Assembly: GCA_018266955.1 (NCBI GenBank)
Contig: JAFDZI010000028.1
Span: 1 to 39,794, forward strand
Length of the DNA stretch: 39,794 nucleotides
DNA from: Bacteroidota bacterium
Lineage (GTDB): Bacteria; Bacteroidota; Bacteroidia; Flavobacteriales; Weeksellaceae
Reading direction: 5' to 3'
In this document: positions 1-9,226 of the stretch, one piece after another
How positions within the stretch are numbered: position 1 is the first letter of the stretch
Layout: each line of letters begins with the position of its first letter
The notes under the pieces: model-generated
Told to the model about the DNA's origin: nothing
The model's input: only the letters and a program-made list of their open reading frames with translations
Databases searched by the model: none
Position numbers and translations under genes: made by a program

Positions 1-93
1 AATTTATTAGATGATTTTTTTTGTAAAATTACCGTGCAACGGTCTTGAATTTTTTATTTCAACAAGATGACATTTAGTTATTTAAGAAAGAAA

Positions 94-121
94 AAGCCAG
101 CAATTTTTAGGTTGCTGGCTT
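94..121 (-). terminator. Terminator of the first T9SS type B gene
   Basis: A perfect 10-bp inverted repeat (AAGCCAGCAA and TTGCTGGCTT) with an 8-base loop lies just past the stop codon at 143. Read on the minus strand it is followed by TTTTTCTTTC. This is the form of an intrinsic terminator for the 143-3241 gene. The remaining bases 1-93 show nothing I recognise. Confidence 0.8.
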
Positions 122-142
122 CTATAGGTTATGAATAGATGA

Positions 143-3100
143 TTAAAAGTTCTTCAACAAAATCCATCCGGAATAATTTACCAAAGATTTGTTGGCATCT
201 CTCTCATTCCAAGTTACATGATACCAATAAGTACCGGTATTCAGTCTCTTACCTTGGAATTTACCATCCCATCGGTAATTGGAATCTTTATCCAATGTTG
301 CTATTTTTTTACCATATCGATCGTAGATAACGAAGGAGAAATTATCTTTATAAGCCAATTCCGAATAATCAATATAATCATTAACCCCATCGTTATTTGG
401 TGTAATGGCATTGATGAAGTTAGGAACGGTTACTTGCACCATTACAGGCTCGCAATCGTAGGCATCTTTTACATAGAATTTATTTTCACCTCTTGGTAGT
501 CCTGTAAACACATTAGACGCTTGCCACGAAATTCCATCCAATGAATATTGGTAAGGAGCTTTACCATTGGTCACCGTAAGCGTTACCGTATTGTTGGTAA
601 TATCAATTTGAGAGATGATTGGTTTTGGTGCTTCCAATACTCTTACAAATTGTTTGGTATTACAACCTTCATGGCTAAGTACTACAAAGTAATCACCCAC
701 TGGTATATTGGTAATAGACTGAGTAGTTGCACCATTACTCCATAAATAAGCTGTGTAACCAGGCCCTGCATCTAAAGTTGTTGTATCCTCAATACAGATA
801 TATTGATCGACCAAAATAGGAGAAGGTTTTGGTTTAATAACAAATAAAGTAATTTTTACTATTCTGTAGCATTGGTTATCGTTAATAACTCTTGCATATA
901 CTTCTCCATCACCACTTACATAAGCCGCTGGATTGTTAATGGAATTGGTATTATTAATTGCATCTTGCATGGTTGGGTAAAACTTCTTCACAATAGGCGC
1001 TGATGGAGATATATTGGCCGTTGTTAAATTAAATGAAGCTTTGGTATTGTCATTATCCAAGAAACAAGAAGATATCGTCACTGGAGTTACTATCGGTAAT
1101 TCGTAAAACTTCAACTCTACGGTAGTTGTAGCAGAACAACCTTCTGGAGTAGTAATTTTTACATAGATGGTTGCCGGAGCTGTAGAGGTATAATTAGTTG
1201 GGTTGGTTATCTCGTTGGTTCCCGCATTCATATCTGCCAATGATTTGTAGAACTTCTTGGTATGGTTTCCTGTATAAGTGGTTACAGGTTGAGAAGTAAG
1301 ATCAAAAACGGCAGTAGTTGCATCATTATTGTTACAAGCATAAATTGTTGGTGTAAGCGTTGACAATTGAACCACATTAATGTTCACCGTCATATCCATA
1401 CAGTCGATAAACTCTGGAGCATTTCCACAGAAAGTATATAGAAAAGTATCTGGCCCTAAATATCCAGCATTTGGTGTATAGGTAATAGTACCGTTGTTGT
1501 TTATCACGGCTGTTCCGTGTGCTGGTGGTGTTACGATAGACACGGTATTGTTTACTGGAGTTTGGGTAGAACCAGTTCCAGCAAAAGATGGAGTAATTAC
1601 CGCAGAACCACAAACATTGATGTTGGTTGTTCCAGTAAATTTACAGTTGAACACTTTAAATACAGGTGTTGTTTTAGGCGTACAGTTTCCAATATTTACC
1701 ACACAAGTATAATTTCCTGGTTGGGTTGGCGTATAGGTGTGTGTTGTTGCCCCTGGAATTAAATTACCATTCCAATACCATTGATAGAAATCATAATCCG
1801 GATTTACTTCTAAAATAATCCCCGGAATACAATCGCCTGCTTGTTTCGTAATAATTGGCACTGAAGAAACTCCGGCAAAATAACCACCATAACCAGAAGT
1901 ACCACTACCCGCAGAAATACCCGCAGTTACCGCAGAAGTTGAGTTAACAACAATTGTTCCTGTAACATTGGCTGCGGAATAAGTTACCCAAGCGGCATTA
2001 CCGGTAAGGATATGCGGTCCACTCAAGGTAATTGGGGCTCCGTTACTGGTGGCAGTAATGGTTGCATTGGCTTCAGTTACGATGTTTAATTTGGTTGGAA
2101 TAGCCCCTGGGTTCAAATTAATATTTCCTAACTCATCAATTTTTCTTGGTAAGAAACAATTCAATGGAGGTATATAATTAAAACCTTCTGTAGCGTTATT
2201 CCCAGCAATACCTCCTAACAACTGATATACATATACATTTTTTGTTGTATGGATGTACATATTGTAGTGTCCTGTATTGGCTTGGTTAATGTATTTTGTT
2301 TCTGGAACACGGAAATAATCTCCTTCATTAATTGTAGCTAAAGGAGTCGTCTCATTATTCACATAAATTTCTGTATTGGGTTCGGTAGCAACAATGATGG
2401 CCCCTTCCATTTGGTCTCCTATGGCTCCATTACCTTTAATCAATGCAAAAGTATCGCCCAATCTTTCTACAGGAACGGATTGGTCCATGATGATATCCGA
2501 ACCATCAAAACCTCCGGTTACATAATTCCCGTTGTAATTTCCATTGGTTACAGAAATCGGTTTATTGGATTCAATTTTAGCACCGATAAAGGAATCAAAA
2601 TTATTTCCAGAGTTCCACCCTTCAATAATATAAGAACGACCTTTGTTCAGTGTAAATGTTAATGTGGGGTTGGTAGCACCATTGGTACCATTAGAAAATT
2701 CAACAATTGGATCGTAGCCTGACACCGTTACCTGAGTTCCATCTTCGGTAGCCATAATACTGGTCATAAAATTGGCAATGGAAGAATTATAGTACATCTG
2801 GGTGTTAACAGAATAAAACTTGTTGCCCAATCCAGCTCTCCCTTTTGAAGTGACCATTTCCGCATGGGTTGTACTTGAAGTAATCCCTAGTCTCGCAAAA
2901 AACGGCTTTGTCCCTTTCACAAAAATCCCCATGGTACTATTGGGATTAAACACTTGTGGCGAAGGACTTCCCGTGGTTACGATATTGTCTTTTGGAATAG
3001 GAACTATTTTAGGAGTCCCTTTTTTCAATCCAGTTACTGTAATAATTGGGTTCGTAAAATTCCCATTTCCGTAGATCAACACATCAAAAGGGTTCACCTC

Positions 3101-3241
3101 ATCAGTAGAGAGATATAAATTTTGATTATTGGTTCCTATGGAAGTTCTTTCAACCATAGGTGCAAACCAATGATCTGTATCCCTCTGGGCTGATAACTCC
3201 CAGCTCATTAGTAAGATTAAAAACAATAAAACTTTTTTCAT
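143..3241 (-). CDS. T9SS type B sorting domain protein with IgGFc-binding-like region
   Basis: A 1032-residue secreted protein. A signal peptide (MKKVLLFLILLMSWELSAQ) is followed by a mature start at RDTDHWFAPM. Residues of about 25-470 resemble the IgGFc-binding N-terminal domain common in flavobacterial surface proteins, with the motifs TSKGRAGLGNKFYSV and DQSVPVERLGDTF. Ig/PKD-like stretches follow, including YTAYLWSNGATTQSI. The last 90 or so residues (ITPNNDGVNDYIDYSEL ... YSGWILLKNF) are the gliding-motility-associated, CHU_C type C-terminal domain that directs export and surface attachment by the type IX system. It is a shorter paralogue of the gene directly upstream (3419-7540), with the same order of parts. 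It has its own promoter and terminator. The ligand is unknown; IgG binding is a family name and not shown here. Confidence 0.88.
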   Translation of the reverse strand: MKKVLLFLILLMSWELSAQRDTDHWFAPMVERTSIGTNNQNLYLSTDEVNPFDVLIYGNGNFTNPIITVTGLKKGTPKIVPIPKDNIVTTGSPSPQVFNPNSTMGIFVKGTKPFFARLGITSSTTHAEMVTSKGRAGLGNKFYSVNTQMYYNSSIANFMTSIMATEDGTQVTVSGYDPIVEFSNGTNGATNPTLTFTLNKGRSYIIEGWNSGNNFDSFIGAKIESNKPISVTNGNYNGNYVTGGFDGSDIIMDQSVPVERLGDTFALIKGNGAIGDQMEGAIIVATEPNTEIYVNNETTPLATINEGDYFRVPETKYINQANTGHYNMYIHTTKNVYVYQLLGGIAGNNATEGFNYIPPLNCFLPRKIDELGNINLNPGAIPTKLNIVTEANATITATSNGAPITLSGPHILTGNAAWVTYSAANVTGTIVVNSTSAVTAGISAGSGTSGYGGYFAGVSSVPIITKQAGDCIPGIILEVNPDYDFYQWYWNGNLIPGATTHTYTPTQPGNYTCVVNIGNCTPKTTPVFKVFNCKFTGTTNINVCGSAVITPSFAGTGSTQTPVNNTVSIVTPPAHGTAVINNNGTITYTPNAGYLGPDTFLYTFCGNAPEFIDCMDMTVNINVVQLSTLTPTIYACNNNDATTAVFDLTSQPVTTYTGNHTKKFYKSLADMNAGTNEITNPTNYTSTAPATIYVKITTPEGCSATTTVELKFYELPIVTPVTISSCFLDNDNTKASFNLTTANISPSAPIVKKFYPTMQDAINNTNSINNPAAYVSGDGEVYARVINDNQCYRIVKITLFVIKPKPSPILVDQYICIEDTTTLDAGPGYTAYLWSNGATTQSITNIPVGDYFVVLSHEGCNTKQFVRVLEAPKPIISQIDITNNTVTLTVTNGKAPYQYSLDGISWQASNVFTGLPRGENKFYVKDAYDCEPVMVQVTVPNFINAITPNNDGVNDYIDYSELAYKDNFSFVIYDRYGKKIATLDKDSNYRWDGKFQGKRLNTGTYWYHVTWNERDANKSLVNYSGWILLKNF

Positions 3242-3262
3242 AGTTATTCGATATTAATTTGC

Positions 3263-3297
3263 CAAATATAATAATAAATTCAAAAAGAACCTCCAAA
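3263..3297 (-). promoter_or_regulatory. Bacteroidota-type promoter for the 143-3241 gene
   Basis: On the minus strand TTTG, 23 bases, then TATATTTG. This fits the Bacteroidota sigma consensus TTG-N17..23-TAnnTTTG. It ends 21 bases before the ATG at 3241, so the leader is short. Confidence 0.6.
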
Positions 3298-3326
3298 CTC
3301 TTCCGCATATATTCAATTAAAATTAA

Positions 3327-3353
3327 AAATAGCCGAGAAAACCTCGACTATTT
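3327..3353 (-). terminator. Terminator of the second T9SS type B gene
   Basis: An inverted repeat AAATAGcCGAG / CTCGaCTATTT with one mismatch and a 5-base loop. On the minus strand it is followed by a T-rich tract. It lies between the two paralogues and should separate their transcription. Confidence 0.65.
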
Positions 3354-3418
3354 AACAATTTCAGAATCACAATTGTTTTAATTGATTGGTATATGCTTCA
3401 TCAAAATTCTCATAAAAC

Positions 3419-6400
3419 TTAATCCCTATTTTTCAGTAATATCCATCCACTATACTCTTGTTTTAGCTGTGTATTTGGATCCGTCCATTTCAATACATAC
3501 CAATAACTACCCGTATTGAGCGCCCTTCCTCCAACGGTTCCGTTCCAAATAAAATAATTATTGGTGTTTTTAAATAAAGTTTTCCCGTATCTGTCAAAAA
3601 TTTCCATAGAAACATCCTTCATGATTCTAAGATCCGAATAATCCAAGACATCATTTATTCCATCCCCATTTGGAGTAATAAAATTCTGTAAACTCAACAA
3701 TAAAAACTCTTTAGTCACCGGTTTACAACGATCTGCAGATAACACATAAACTTTATGAATACCACGCGTCAAACCTGTGAATACATTAGAATCCTGATAA
3801 TTTATCCCATCTAATGAATACTGATACGGAGGAGTACCTCCAGAAACATGGATGATAGCGCTTAGTCCAGAAATTTCTATCTTATCGATTATTGGTGATT
3901 GAGCCGAATGCACGGTTACATGTTGCCTGTACACACAACCATTGAAACCCAAATCGACAAAATAAGACCCTACTCCCACCTGAATAGCTTGTGTAGTAGC
4001 GCCAGTACTCCATAAATAAGAGGTAAATCCCGCTCCTGCATCCAAAGTTGTATTGGCATTGTCGCAAATGGTTTTATCTTGCAAAACTGTTGATTCTTTT
4101 GGCTGATTTAAACTAAGAGTAAGTTTTCCAACGATGGGACAAGCATTTGCCGAAGTAAATCGTACATAAAACACAACACTGGCCATTCCTAAATTCTGCA
4201 CCGCCGGAAGTCCATTGGTTCCTGAATTAGCATCGGCTTGTGTGGCATGAAAAGACAGAGTAACAGCAGGATCGTTGGTGAAAAGATTTTTATAATCATT
4301 CAAATTAACCACTTCGTTCGCATCTAAATTATTATCACAAACCGTTTGAGTTGCTTGAGTTGCCAATAGTTGAATTTTACTTCCAATACTGAACTGAATC
4401 TGACCGATGACCGGTGGGCAATTCCCAGTTAATGCATCTACCCGTACAAACACAGTGGTAGTCGCATTATAGGTCCAGTTATTGGGTAAAGTATTGTTAT
4501 TTCCAGCTGTAGCATTTGCCATAGTTGCATAATAACGAACCTGAAACTGGGCAGAATTTTGCACAATCTGCGGAGTAACAGTAGAGAAATCTACCGGTAC
4601 AATACCATCTAAATTATCATCGCATTTTGAACCATTAAAATTAACAGTATTCAAATTAGGTTCTGGGGTAGAAGTTACAGAAACATGCTGTCTGTACACA
4701 CAACCATTAAATGTTAAATCCACAAAATAATTTCCTGCGCCAACGGCTATAGTTTGTGTTGTTACCCCCGTACTCCAAAGAATGGCATCAAATCCGGGGC
4801 CTACATCCAAAGTTACATTGCCATTGCCACAAGCCACCTGATTACTAAGCACCGTAGAAGCTTTGGCCTGCTTCAGTTGTACTGTGAGGGTTGCTATATT
4901 GGGACAATCGGTTGCATTTTGAAATCGAACATAATATACACCTCCAGCCAAACCAATAGTTTGATTTGCAGGTATTGGATTTTGAGCATTTTGAGCATCA
5001 GCCAATTGAGCATAAAAGGTAAGATTGGTGGCAGGGTCGGTGGTAAATTGGCTCTTATAATCTGATAAAATAATGTTTTCAGTAGCATCCAAATTTTGAT
5101 CACACACAGAAACTGTTGATTGATTGCTCAAAAGTTGAACTTTAGTGCCGAATGAAAAATTCAATTGTCCGAAAGCTGGTGGACAAGTATTTCCGGCCAA
5201 ACCATCTACACGAACATATACTGTGGTTGGGGTAGAATATGACCAATTATTGGGTAAAGTATTATTATTCCCCGCAGTTGCATCGGCTTGATTCAGATAA
5301 TATCGAACAATAAATTGTGCTGCATTGTTTACAATTTGAGGAGTTACAGTTGCAAAATCAACAGGAACCACCCCATCCAAGTCGGTATCGCAAATTTGCG
5401 TATTGTAATTGGCTGTTTGCACATTGGGCGAAGGCTGAGTTTCTAATGTAATTAAAACCACTGCCGAACAACCGTATATTGAAGTTACTTGGGCATGAAT
5501 AGTTCCTGCCGGTCCAGAATAGGTAGTAGGATTAGGAATTGGCGTTGTTAAATTAGCATTAGAAAAATAATTTACCGTAACTCCAGCATCAGGGGATACA
5601 TTGGCGGCAGTTAAATTAAAAACACCATTTCCATTGGCATCCGCACAAGCTTTCAGTGGTCCTGCATTATTTACTTTTAGAACATTAATATCGATAATCA
5701 CCTTGATGTACTGACTAGCAGCTGGATTTCCATTGCCTTCAATATAATACACAAACTGATCGGTTGTATTGTTCGTTAATCCTGCATTGGGTGTATAGGT
5801 AATAACCCCAGTGGTAGGATTTACTGTAGCGGTTCCAAAAGTAGGTGGCGCAACAATCTGGGTTTGTGCAGGATTGATGCTCTGTGCAGTATTAATCGTA
5901 AAAACAGGCGTTATTGATTTTGTATTACAAGAACCTATGGAATAATTAACTGTCGGCATGGGTGGGCAAACTGTATAACTATAAGCATCGGTTACTTTTG
6001 TATCGCAATTATTTTTAGTGATTTGTACTGTATAATTTCCTGAACCATACAGTTCTGGATTGATGAAAAATGTATTGGCTCCTGGAATAGCAACACCATT
6101 TAAAAACCATTGGTAAGCATCATAAGAATTATCTACCAACAACTGAATTCCATTATAACAATTCCCTGTTTTGGTAATTACTGGCACAGACGAAAAGCCC
6201 GCAAAATAACCTCCATAACCTACAGCACCGCTTCCAGCAGCTATACCTGCCGTAACAGATTTAGTAGAATTAACGGTAATATTACCACTAACATTCGGTA
6301 CAGAATAAGAAACCCAATTGGGATTGCCCGTTACAGGATATGGCCCATTGGCAACTGGAATTGAAGCTCCATTGACGGTAACCGCTGCACCTGCTTGGGT

Positions 6401-7540
6401 AAGAATATTCAACTTAGTGGTATAATAATCAACTCCTATTTGATTGATAAAACCAATTTCGCCCACAGAATTAGGAAGAAAACAACTTAAAGGTGGAATG
6501 TAATTAAAACCGCCTGTAGCATAAATTGTCCCCGAACTAGCACCCGCCAAAAGTTGATAAACATATATATTTTTATTGGCAGCTATCGACATATTATAAT
6601 GTCCATTTCCCTGATTAATATAATCCGTACCATCAATCATTGTATATTCACCTTCATTTAGCACCAATCCTGTAGCTGCGCCATTGACATTGATGGTTGT
6701 ACCGTTTTCTGTAGCGACAACTAAGGCCGTCTCCATCCCCGAAGTTTGGGGGCCATTCCCTTTAACCAAAACAAAGTCCTTCCCTAAACGATCCACCGGA
6801 ACAGCCTGATCCATTTCAATATCGGTATTGGAACTATTATAAATGGTGTAAATTCCGGTAAAATTACCATTAGTTACCGCAATTGGCTTATTGGCTTCTA
6901 TTTTAGTTCCTATAAGACCGGTTAAGTTAGCATTGGCATCATTGCTTTTTACCTCCACAAGATAGGATTGTCCTTTATTTAGCGTCACCGAAAGTGAGGT
7001 TGCTGTACTCCCGTTAGAAAAAACCACCCCCGCATCATATCCTGACAAAGCAACTGTGGTATTGTCTTCTGTGGCAATAATTCCTATCGTTGAATTTGTA
7101 TAATAAGTTGCAGTAGTATTGGGAGCCATTGCAGCATAAAACTTTTTCCCAATACCTGCCAAACCTTTTGAAGTGATGATCTCCGCATGGTTGGTTACCG
7201 AAAACCGGTAATTGGCATAAAACTTTTTGCTTCCTTTTGCATGCAAGCCCATCCCATTAGGTGTAAAGAGGTCTCCTTGGTAAGAAGTAATCATATACTC
7301 TCCGGGAATAAACACTTTTTGTGGATTTCCTTTGCTGATCTGAACTGTACTTATTAGCTGATTGTCATTATACACTCCCACATTAAAAGGAGTCGTCTCA
7401 TTCGTGGACAAGTACAAATAGCTTTGCAAACTACCCGTTCCGGCTCTGGTGGACATAGGTGCGAACCAATGTTCGGTGTCTAATTGTGCAAATAAAATTG
7501 TTGAAATAAAAACAAAAAGTAAAGATATCAGCTTTTTCAT
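3419..7540 (-). CDS. Large T9SS type B sorting domain protein with IgGFc-binding-like region and internal tandem repeats
   Basis: About 1373 residues from the chosen start. That start, MKKLISLLFVFISTILFAQ, gives a clean signal peptide. An in-frame ATG ten codons upstream (7570) lies at the predicted transcription start of the promoter at 7568-7600 and is unlikely. The mature protein opens with LDTEHWFAPMSTRAGTG, then an IgGFc-binding-like region (SKGLAGIGKKFYAAM, DQAVPVDRLGKDF). After several Ig-like stretches come two tandem copies of a module of about 245 residues, each ending in an LWSTG(V/A)TTQ segment and the motif NGCVYRQHV. The final 90 or so residues (ITPNGDGINDVLDYSDL ... YSGWILLKN) are the type B T9SS sorting domain. 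Paralogue of the adjacent 143-3241 gene. Likely a surface-attached adhesin-like protein; its ligand is unknown. Confidence 0.87.
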   Translation of the reverse strand: MKKLISLLFVFISTILFAQLDTEHWFAPMSTRAGTGSLQSYLYLSTNETTPFNVGVYNDNQLISTVQISKGNPQKVFIPGEYMITSYQGDLFTPNGMGLHAKGSKKFYANYRFSVTNHAEIITSKGLAGIGKKFYAAMAPNTTATYYTNSTIGIIATEDNTTVALSGYDAGVVFSNGSTATSLSVTLNKGQSYLVEVKSNDANANLTGLIGTKIEANKPIAVTNGNFTGIYTIYNSSNTDIEMDQAVPVDRLGKDFVLVKGNGPQTSGMETALVVATENGTTINVNGAATGLVLNEGEYTMIDGTDYINQGNGHYNMSIAANKNIYVYQLLAGASSGTIYATGGFNYIPPLSCFLPNSVGEIGFINQIGVDYYTTKLNILTQAGAAVTVNGASIPVANGPYPVTGNPNWVSYSVPNVSGNITVNSTKSVTAGIAAGSGAVGYGGYFAGFSSVPVITKTGNCYNGIQLLVDNSYDAYQWFLNGVAIPGANTFFINPELYGSGNYTVQITKNNCDTKVTDAYSYTVCPPMPTVNYSIGSCNTKSITPVFTINTAQSINPAQTQIVAPPTFGTATVNPTTGVITYTPNAGLTNNTTDQFVYYIEGNGNPAASQYIKVIIDINVLKVNNAGPLKACADANGNGVFNLTAANVSPDAGVTVNYFSNANLTTPIPNPTTYSGPAGTIHAQVTSIYGCSAVVLITLETQPSPNVQTANYNTQICDTDLDGVVPVDFATVTPQIVNNAAQFIVRYYLNQADATAGNNNTLPNNWSYSTPTTVYVRVDGLAGNTCPPAFGQLNFSFGTKVQLLSNQSTVSVCDQNLDATENIILSDYKSQFTTDPATNLTFYAQLADAQNAQNPIPANQTIGLAGGVYYVRFQNATDCPNIATLTVQLKQAKASTVLSNQVACGNGNVTLDVGPGFDAILWSTGVTTQTIAVGAGNYFVDLTFNGCVYRQHVSVTSTPEPNLNTVNFNGSKCDDNLDGIVPVDFSTVTPQIVQNSAQFQVRYYATMANATAGNNNTLPNNWTYNATTTVFVRVDALTGNCPPVIGQIQFSIGSKIQLLATQATQTVCDNNLDANEVVNLNDYKNLFTNDPAVTLSFHATQADANSGTNGLPAVQNLGMASVVFYVRFTSANACPIVGKLTLSLNQPKESTVLQDKTICDNANTTLDAGAGFTSYLWSTGATTQAIQVGVGSYFVDLGFNGCVYRQHVTVHSAQSPIIDKIEISGLSAIIHVSGGTPPYQYSLDGINYQDSNVFTGLTRGIHKVYVLSADRCKPVTKEFLLLSLQNFITPNGDGINDVLDYSDLRIMKDVSMEIFDRYGKTLFKNTNNYFIWNGTVGGRALNTGSYWYVLKWTDPNTQLKQEYSGWILLKNRD
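3905..5430 (-). repeat. Tandem duplication of a module of about 245 codons inside the T9SS protein
   Basis: Two adjacent in-frame copies, about 3905-4655 and 4656-5430 (edges approximate). Both carry NNNTLPNNW(S/T)Y, TVTPQIV and NGCVYRQHV at matching places. The copies differ at many residues, so the duplication is not recent. Confidence 0.75.
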
Positions 7541-7567
7541 TGAAATTTTCTTAAAAAAAATGGGAAA

Positions 7568-7600
7568 CAAATGTAAGTATTAATAATCAAATACATACAA
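7568..7600 (-). promoter_or_regulatory. Bacteroidota-type promoter for the 3419-7540 gene
   Basis: On the minus strand TTG, 22 bases, then TACATTTG, matching TTG-N17..23-TAnnTTTG. Transcription would begin near 7560. This places the ATG at 7570 outside the message and supports the start at 7540. Confidence 0.6.
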
Positions 7601-7604
7601 AAAA

Positions 7605-7626
7605 AACTCCGCAAAATTGCGGAGTT
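7605..7626 (-). terminator. Terminator of tsf
   Basis: A perfect inverted repeat AACTCCGC / GCGGAGTT around an AT loop. On the minus strand it continues into an unbroken T run. It lies 25 bases past the tsf stop codon. Confidence 0.85.
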
Positions 7627-7650
7627 CATAATTATTTAACTTCAAATGAA

Positions 7651-8475
7651 TTACGCTAAGCTAACTCTCTTGAAACCAACAACTTTTAAGTCAGCTCCTA
7701 CAGATTTAACATAATCTGCTACAGAGATACTACCATCTTTAATGAAAGATTGGTGTACCAAAGTATTGTCTTTGTAAAATCTTTGCATTTTACCTTTCAA
7801 AATATTTTCGATAATATTTTCTGGCTTCCCTTCTTTTACCAACAATTCTCTCTCAATTTCCAACTCTTTGTTGATGATGTCTTGAGACACTTGAGTTTCG
7901 TCCAAAGCAATAGGATTCATTGCTGCAACTTGCATAGAAACAGCTTTAGCAGCTTCTGAAGCACCATCTACATGAGCAGATAATGCGGTGATGGAAGCAA
8001 TTCTATTTCCTGCATGGATGTAAGCACCCAAGAAAGGACCTTCAATTCTTTCGAAAGCACCGATTTCAATTTTTTCTCCGATTACCCCAGTTTGCTCAAT
8101 TAATTTATCAGCAACGGTAATTCCGTGGAAGTCAGATGCCAAAAACTCTTCTTTTGTTGCATACACCAAAGCTTGCTCTGCCAATTCGTGAGCCAATTCA
8201 ACGAAAGCATCATTCTTAGCAACAAAGTCAGTTTCGCAGCTTAATGTAATGATTACTCCCATGGTGTTATCTTGGTTTACTTTTGCAATAACAGCACCTT
8301 CAGTAGATTCTCTATCTGCTCTGTTTGCAGCTACTTTTTGTCCTTTTTTTCTAAGGATTTCAATGGCTTTTTCGAAATCTCCTTCCGCTTCTACCAAAGC
8401 TTTTTTGCAGTCCATCATTCCTGCTCCTGTCGTGTTTCTTAGTTTGGCAACATCTGCCGCAACTGGTGTGTACAT
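7651..8475 (-). CDS. tsf: Translation elongation factor Ts
   Basis: A 274-residue protein that exchanges GDP for GTP on EF-Tu. The N-terminal UBA-like part has the family motifs KLRNTTGAGMMDCKKAL and GDFEKAIEILRKKG. The nucleotide-exchange core carries the CETDFVAKN signature, the TDFVxxN motif that contacts EF-Tu. Length is normal. The ATG at 8475 gives MYTPVAADVAKLR, the expected N-terminus. In most bacteria rpsB sits directly upstream of tsf. Here the upstream side is a promoter and a divergent unrelated gene, so tsf is transcribed alone. Cytoplasmic. Confidence 0.97.
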   Translation of the reverse strand: MYTPVAADVAKLRNTTGAGMMDCKKALVEAEGDFEKAIEILRKKGQKVAANRADRESTEGAVIAKVNQDNTMGVIITLSCETDFVAKNDAFVELAHELAEQALVYATKEEFLASDFHGITVADKLIEQTGVIGEKIEIGAFERIEGPFLGAYIHAGNRIASITALSAHVDGASEAAKAVSMQVAAMNPIALDETQVSQDIINKELEIERELLVKEGKPENIIENILKGKMQRFYKDNTLVHQSFIKDGSISVADYVKSVGADLKVVGFKRVSLA

Positions 8476-8530
8476 ATCTGTTATTTTTTTATTAATTAAT
8501 CTTGACTTCTGTCCTCATTTTTGAGCGTTG

Positions 8531-8564
8531 CAAAGATAATAATTTTCACACAAACTAAAAACAA
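8531..8564 (-). promoter_or_regulatory. Bacteroidota-type promoter for tsf
   Basis: On the minus strand TTG, 23 bases, then TATCTTTG. It lies 55 bases before the tsf ATG and confirms that tsf has its own promoter here. Confidence 0.6.
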
Positions 8565-8621
8565 TGTTTTTGCGTTATAAAAAAATATTAATTTCACAGC
8601 CACCAAATTTTAAATATAAAA

Positions 8622-9161
8622 ATGAAAAATACACTTGTCCTTTGTTTTGCTTGTTGCTTTACCCTTAGCGTTTGGGCTCAGAAAAAAAACGCCACCATCC
8701 TTATTACTTATGAAGAAGTAATGAAAAGCAATGATACTAAAGCTATTGCTGGATTTATAAAAACCAACCCTAACCATCCGAACATTGCCGAGATAAAAAG
8801 CAAACTTATAGGTTTAATCGCTCCCAATCCCGAACCTCGTTTTGCAGAAAGAAATATGGAGAAAAAATACAATTCCAGTAATGAGAAAAATAAAAAAACT
8901 GCAGAATTACTATCCAACCTTTTAAATGAAGACAAAAACGCTAAAGAAGCGGTACTTTTAATCGAAAATAAATCCAAATGCGCTTTTACTTTAAGATTTA
9001 ATGGAAATAAAATCTATAGTATAGATGTTCCTGCCAGAGGAAAAAATCACATACAAATCCCGAAAGGAACTTATGCATTAAGTGCCAATGTATGCAATGC
9101 CAAATACTCGACTATTAAAACCATTTCTTCTAATCTTTCTTTGGCACTTAATGATAAATAA
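8622..9161 (+). CDS. Small secreted protein, DUF6759-like
   Basis: A 179-residue protein with a signal peptide ending at SVWAQ, so probably periplasmic or outer-membrane associated. The middle is charged (residues of about 60-105, rich in Lys, Asn and Glu). The C-terminal half (AVLLIENKSKCAFTLRF, then IPKGTYALSANVCNAKYS) resembles a small beta-rich domain that I recall as DUF6759 in Chryseobacterium-like bacteria; the family name comes from memory. Two cysteines (KSKCAF and NVCNAK) could form a disulphide. Transcribed away from tsf and closed by a strong hairpin. No function can be assigned. Confidence 0.75.
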   Translation: MKNTLVLCFACCFTLSVWAQKKNATILITYEEVMKSNDTKAIAGFIKTNPNHPNIAEIKSKLIGLIAPNPEPRFAERNMEKKYNSSNEKNKKTAELLSNLLNEDKNAKEAVLLIENKSKCAFTLRFNGNKIYSIDVPARGKNHIQIPKGTYALSANVCNAKYSTIKTISSNLSLALNDK

Positions 9162-9168
9162 CCCAAGT

Positions 9169-9203
9169 AAAAAAGTCGTTCAATCCATTTGAACGACTTT
9201 TTT
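9169..9203. terminator. Bidirectional terminator
   Basis: A 15-bp perfect inverted repeat (AAAAAAGTCGTTCAA, loop TCCAT, then its complement) with A and T runs at its two sides. It can end both the plus-strand gene (8622-9161) and the minus-strand peptidase gene (9227-10405). Confidence 0.88.
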
Positions 9204-9226
9204 TATCAGATAAATTTTCTAAAATT

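Noticed and set aside
1377..1762. Overlapping open frames on both strands inside the first T9SS gene
   Set aside because: They lie wholly within a strongly supported secreted protein gene and have no recognisable protein sequence, promoter or start context.
4754..5103. Open frames opposite and beside the module repeat of the larger T9SS gene
   Set aside because: They are by-products of the repetitive, stop-poor coding sequence on the minus strand.
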